From assembly GCA_021157555.1 (NCBI GenBank), contig JAGGWL010000013.1, positions 1 through 7,941 of the forward strand: a DNA stretch of 7,941 bases, written 5' to 3'. The notes under the pieces are model-generated. The model did no database searches. It worked only from the letters and a program-made list of their open reading frames with translations, and had not been told where the DNA came from. This DNA is from Deltaproteobacteria bacterium (GTDB lineage Bacteria; Desulfobacterota; Desulfobacteria; Desulfobacterales; BuS5). The position numbers and the translations under genes were made by a program. Shown here piece after piece: positions 6,191 to 7,941 of the stretch (position 1 is its first letter; each line of letters begins with the position of its first letter).

Positions 6191-6257
6191 CAACTATGTG
6201 TCATAGCTTCAGGCCATCTTTGCGCCTGCTTGTGGGAGTTCTTTCATTCTCGTTTCC
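6191..6257. repeat. Shortened copy of the palindromic element, overlapping the CooT tail
   Basis: Positions 6191-6223 match 5961-5993 at 28 of 33 bases. Positions 6224-6257 match 6084-6116 with one inserted base and about nine changes. The two halves are adjacent here, whereas in the element at 5936-6117 a 90-bp palindrome (5994-6083) lies between them. The copy covers the stop codon and last ~16 codons of the longer CooT-like gene. Confidence 0.6.
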
Positions 6258-6457
6258 AAAGTCTCCCCGATTCCTTCAAAAAAAATTTTCCTTATGCTAT
6301 TATTATAAAGTTTAAGTCTGCCTTTGAGGATCTTTTGTTCGCCAAAGATACTGACCAGATAAATCTCATCCTCCCCTTCCCATTTTATGAGATCAACACT
6401 TTCCATAAATTTTTCTTCCTTCCCGTTTTTTAAGATAAATGCATCAGCTTCACACAT
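6209..6457 (-). CDS. CooT-family nickel-binding protein, copy 1 (extended C-terminus)
   Basis: An 82-residue protein starting Met-Cys-Glu-Ala, with the family's conserved Cys2, then I-L-K-N-G, a M-E-S-V-D-L-I strand and F-G-E-Q-K-I-L-K-G. In Rhodospirillum rubrum, CooT is a small dimeric protein that binds Ni through Cys2 and serves carbon-monoxide dehydrogenase maturation; no CODH gene is in this window. The core matches the 62-residue neighbour copy, but this one has about 20 extra residues (ending LETRMKELPQAGAKMA) encoded by a shortened palindromic repeat. An AAGGAG ribosome-binding site lies 7 nt before the ATG. It follows copy 2 by 40 bp and is probably in one operon with it and the FmdE-like gene. 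A weak hairpin (CTATG-ACA-CATAG) follows the stop. Confidence 0.75.
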   Translation of the reverse strand: MCEADAFILKNGKEEKFMESVDLIKWEGEDEIYLVSIFGEQKILKGRLKLYNNSIRKIFFEGIGETLETRMKELPQAGAKMA

Positions 6458-6497
6458 AAAAAAATCTCCTTATTTTTCAATACATCAATTTAACTGT

Positions 6498-6686
6498 TTA
6501 ATTTTCAACCAATAAAATGCGATGATCAACCAGATTCATTTCCTTGATGCGCGCTTTGATCTCAAGTTTTTCTCCAAATATATTCTCAAAATATATATTT
6601 TTGCCTTCCGGTTTCATAATATCTACATTCTCCATAATAATCTTTTCGCTTCCATTTTTAATAAAATATACACTTGCTTGGCACAT
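6498..6686 (-). CDS. CooT-family nickel-binding protein, copy 2
   Basis: A 62-residue protein of usual CooT length: Met-Cys2-Gln-Ala, F-I-K-N-G, I-M-E-N-V-D-I, then I-F-G-E-K-L-E-I-K-A-R-I and a closing V-D-H-R-I-L-L-V-E. Cys2, the nickel ligand in characterised CooT, is present. The family forms small beta-rich dimers. The gene starts 17 bp after the FmdE-like stop, with a GGGAG ribosome-binding site in the gap, so the two are co-transcribed. It is a diverged tandem duplicate of copy 1 and is the better representative of the family. Which nickel enzyme or carrier it serves cannot be told from the window. Confidence 0.8.
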   Translation of the reverse strand: MCQASVYFIKNGSEKIIMENVDIMKPEGKNIYFENIFGEKLEIKARIKEMNLVDHRILLVEN

Positions 6687-6703
6687 GAAAGTTCACTCCC
6701 TTT

Positions 6704-7654
6704 TTAATGAAGGCTGCATCTTGCACATCCGGTGTTGATCTGCTGAAAACACCGCATACAATAAAGATTATCATGATATTCAACGGCAAAATCAGCCAGC
6801 ACTTCCTGACCGCAGTTCCGGCAGGTGCAATATAGCGAAGGCATCTCGACAAACGCCTTTTTCCACTCGACTTCATTTAGATCAAACAGTTCATCAAAGT
6901 TCAATTCAAGCAACGTCCGGCTTCGATGGTCAAGAATTCTCTGAAAATCCACGACTTCATCAATTGTCGCTTCTGAACTTCTGATTTTATTAGAAAGTAT
7001 CCGATATTCGTCTTCATCATTATATTGGAGCTTTTTTAAAGAGAACATAAAAGCTTTTTGTTTATCTTTTAACGTGAACGTATAGTTATGTTTACCAAAG
7101 TCCATAACTTTAAGCCGTTGATTTCCTATTGTAATTCCAAGCAGTATCTGGATAGCGTCTATTGCGGACGTGCTGTTTTCTGCAATTAATGAAAAACCTC
7201 GGTCAGGAAGAAGTTTTTGGGCATACTCACTTAGCTTTGCCCCAACCACAAGCTCGGGACATAAATGTCCATGAAAATCGACCACCCTTTTAAGTGTCAT
7301 ATTGAGCAACATTTTCCTATCCCTCCTGTATAGAGCCATCAATTCGCGATCATGCAAGACCCTGAAACTTAATACCCAGCAGCCAGTATTACAAGGACTC
7401 CTGAAGAGACTATCCATAAAATGAAAATAAAGGAAATAAACCTCTTCATCCCCGGTTTTTACAAAAAAGGCATTGATGGGCAGATTTGACCGTGTTCTGA
7501 AAAGACCGATCACCTTATTAATATTATGCTTTTTTCTTTTGCGGGCAAATTTAACAGGCAGTCTGCTGTCATTATCGAATTCTACAATTACTTTTTTTTG
7601 AATATATTCAAGCAAATCAAACCGTATAGATCTCAATGCTTCGGCTACATCCAT
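6704..7654 (-). CDS. FmdE-family protein with C-terminal zinc ribbon
   Basis: A 316-residue protein counted from the ATG at 7654. Residues 1-115 are an N-terminal region I do not recognise. The FmdE domain (about 115-205) has D-F-H-G-H-L-C-P-E (126-134), A-E-N-S-T-S-A-I-D-A-I-Q and M-D-F-G-K-H-N-Y-T-F. The family's usual 'E-N-D-A-C' and 'G-C-T' cysteines are replaced here by Ser/Thr and Ile, so the metal site is altered. Residues 276-313 carry C-T-C-R-N-C, Y-C-M-R-C and C-A-R-C, a zinc-ribbon plus an extra Cys pair. The domain is named after a subunit encoded with formylmethanofuran dehydrogenase, but bacterial homologues occur outside that pathway and their role is unclear. It heads an operon with two CooT genes. 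A second FmdE-like gene begins divergently at 7920. Confidence 0.8.
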   Translation of the reverse strand: MDVAEALRSIRFDLLEYIQKKVIVEFDNDSRLPVKFARKRKKHNINKVIGLFRTRSNLPINAFFVKTGDEEVYFLYFHFMDSLFRSPCNTGCWVLSFRVLHDRELMALYRRDRKMLLNMTLKRVVDFHGHLCPELVVGAKLSEYAQKLLPDRGFSLIAENSTSAIDAIQILLGITIGNQRLKVMDFGKHNYTFTLKDKQKAFMFSLKKLQYNDEDEYRILSNKIRSSEATIDEVVDFQRILDHRSRTLLELNFDELFDLNEVEWKKAFVEMPSLYCTCRNCGQEVLADFAVEYHDNLYCMRCFQQINTGCARCSLH

Positions 7655-7667
7655 GATAGACACCTTA
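7633..7667. repeat. 35-bp inverted repeat, left arm (right arm 7907-7941)
   Basis: The start region of the FmdE-like gene on the minus strand matches the plus strand at 7907-7941 in 33 of 35 bases, including ribosome-binding site, ATG and the first codons. The right arm is cut by the window edge, so the true length is unknown. Confidence 0.85.
7661..7666 (-). promoter_or_regulatory. Ribosome-binding site fixing the FmdE start
   Basis: AAGGTG on the minus strand, 6 nt before the ATG at 7654. A GTG three codons upstream (7661-7663) overlaps this site itself and so is unlikely to be the start. The same AAGGTG-to-ATG layout recurs at the divergent copy. Confidence 0.65.
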
Positions 7668-7679
7668 AATATTTACAAA

Positions 7680-7738
7680 AACAAAAAGCCGGAAAGAATT
7701 AACAGATTTTCAAACCTGTCAAAGCCTTCCCGGCTTTA
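7680..7738 (-). promoter_or_regulatory. Leader hairpin copy 3, attenuator-like, before the FmdE-like gene
   Basis: The minus-strand RNA AATAAAGCCGGGAAGG is followed by an ACAG/CTGT inner hairpin and CTTTCCGGCTTTTTG. The eight outer pairs AAAGCCGG with CCGGCTTT (7730-7737 with 7685-7692) are perfect. It is the same family as the two leader hairpins at 5741-5796 and 5836-5894. Because the gene on the other side is divergent, it cannot be the terminator of an upstream minus-strand gene; it must lie in the FmdE leader, 26 nt or so before the start. Confidence 0.55.
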
Positions 7739-7750
7739 TTGAATGGTATA

Positions 7751-7780
7751 ATTATTTGGCATCCTTTTATTAGTGCTCAA
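7751..7780 (-). promoter_or_regulatory. Weak promoter candidate for the FmdE-CooT operon
   Basis: Minus-strand TTGAGC (7775-7780) and AATAAT (7751-7756) are 18 bp apart. If used, the RNA would begin right at leader hairpin copy 3. Both hexamers are imperfect, so this is only a candidate. Confidence 0.25.
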
Positions 7781-7816
7781 AAGTAGCTTGCACTTTTAAC
7801 GATTCTCGTTTTCGAA

Positions 7817-7838
7817 TTCCCACGCTGGAGCATGGGAA
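7817..7838. repeat. REP-like palindrome in the divergent intergenic region
   Basis: TTCCCACGCT, a GG spacer, then AGCATGGGAA: 9 of 10 positions pair. The sequence resembles the common bacterial GTTCCCACGCT palindromic repeats. It lies in a block bounded by TTGGCAT (7756-7762) and its complement ATGCCAA (7881-7887). Confidence 0.5.
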
Positions 7839-7854
7839 CCAGGTGAAAAACAAC

Positions 7855-7873
7855 TAAGGAACGGGAACGAAAT
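7855..7873 (+). repeat. Copy of the TAAGGAACGGGAACGAAAT end motif
   Basis: TAAGGAACGGGAACGAAAT here, a one-base variant on the minus strand at 6101-6119 (end of the palindromic element) and TAAGGAACGGGAAC at 1439-1452 show a recurring end sequence, consistent with related repeats scattered through the genome. Confidence 0.5.
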
Positions 7874-7919
7874 TTGAAGAATGCCAATTATTTTATTCCA
7901 ACTCCCTAAGGTGGCTATC

Positions 7920-7941
7920 ATGGATGCAGCCGAAGCATTGA
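7920..7941 (+). CDS. Start of a second, divergent FmdE-like gene (runs off right edge)
   Basis: Seven complete codons, ATG onward, encode M-D-A-A-E-A-L, against M-D-V-A-E-A-L at the start of the FmdE-like gene on the opposite strand. An AAGGTG ribosome-binding site lies 7 nt upstream at 7908-7913. The DNA match of 33 of 35 bases across ribosome-binding site and codons shows a recent or conserved duplication. Only the first codons are visible, so it could be intact, truncated or a pseudogene. Confidence 0.6.

Noticed and set aside
6176..6738. Plus-strand ORFs opposite the CooT genes (61-85 codons)
   Set aside because: They mirror two recognisable CooT genes; no family motif or ribosome-binding site on the plus strand.
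6658..6876. A 72-codon minus-strand ORF inside the end of the FmdE-like gene
   Set aside because: It is out of frame with the zinc-ribbon coding sequence, which is clearly the real frame, and it shows no motif.
1..7941. tRNA, rRNA or complete insertion sequence
   Set aside because: No cloverleaf, rRNA segment or transposase gene was seen on either strand.

Overview
This AT-rich window looks like the chromosome of an anaerobic, probably Desulfobacterota (old Deltaproteobacteria) sulfate-reducer-like Gram-negative bacterium. Evidence: a TonB-dependent outer-membrane receptor, an Slp-type outer-membrane lipoprotein, CooT-type nickel proteins, a bacterial FmdE-family protein with a zinc ribbon, and many palindromic intergenic repeats. 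The lineage is inferred from gene content, not from a marker gene.

Almost everything lies on the minus strand, so transcription runs from right to left. At the far right a fragment of a second FmdE-like gene starts on the plus strand (7920-7941). A 265-bp divergent region separates it from the complete FmdE-like gene (6704-7654). That gene is followed tightly by two small CooT-like genes (6498-6686 and 6209-6457). Next is a 499-bp non-coding stretch (5710-6208) holding a good sigma-70-type promoter, a ~180-bp palindromic element and two related leader hairpins. After it come a TonB-dependent receptor (3403-5709), a DUF4198/NikK-like periplasmic protein (2562-3368), a palindromic repeat, a tetrapyrrole methylase carrying a signal peptide (1550-2401), a single-domain response regulator whose phospho-acceptor Asp is Asn (946-1341), a NikL/CbiL-like membrane-anchored periplasmic protein (488-949), and the N-terminal part of an Slp-family lipoprotein running off the left edge (1-267).

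The genes fit one theme: acquisition and handling of nickel or cobalt, possibly as a tetrapyrrole or other chelate. The TonB receptor would bring the ligand across the outer membrane. The DUF4198 and NikL-like proteins, each predicted to begin with histidine after signal-peptide cleavage, would handle the metal in the periplasm. The CooT proteins would bind nickel in the cytoplasm. The most unusual member is the methylase: its CobM/CbiF-like fold belongs to corrin biosynthesis, normally cytoplasmic and SAM-dependent, yet it has a clear Sec signal. The combination is an inference from neighbourhood and family membership; substrate and metal are not proven by the sequence.

Two kinds of non-coding structure recur. 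One is a ~55-nt hairpin with a conserved outer stem, variable inner loop and trailing U-run, found in the leaders of the TonB gene (twice) and the FmdE gene (once). The other is a family of palindromic, MITE/REP-like repeats; a shortened copy appears to supply the C-terminal tail of one CooT protein.
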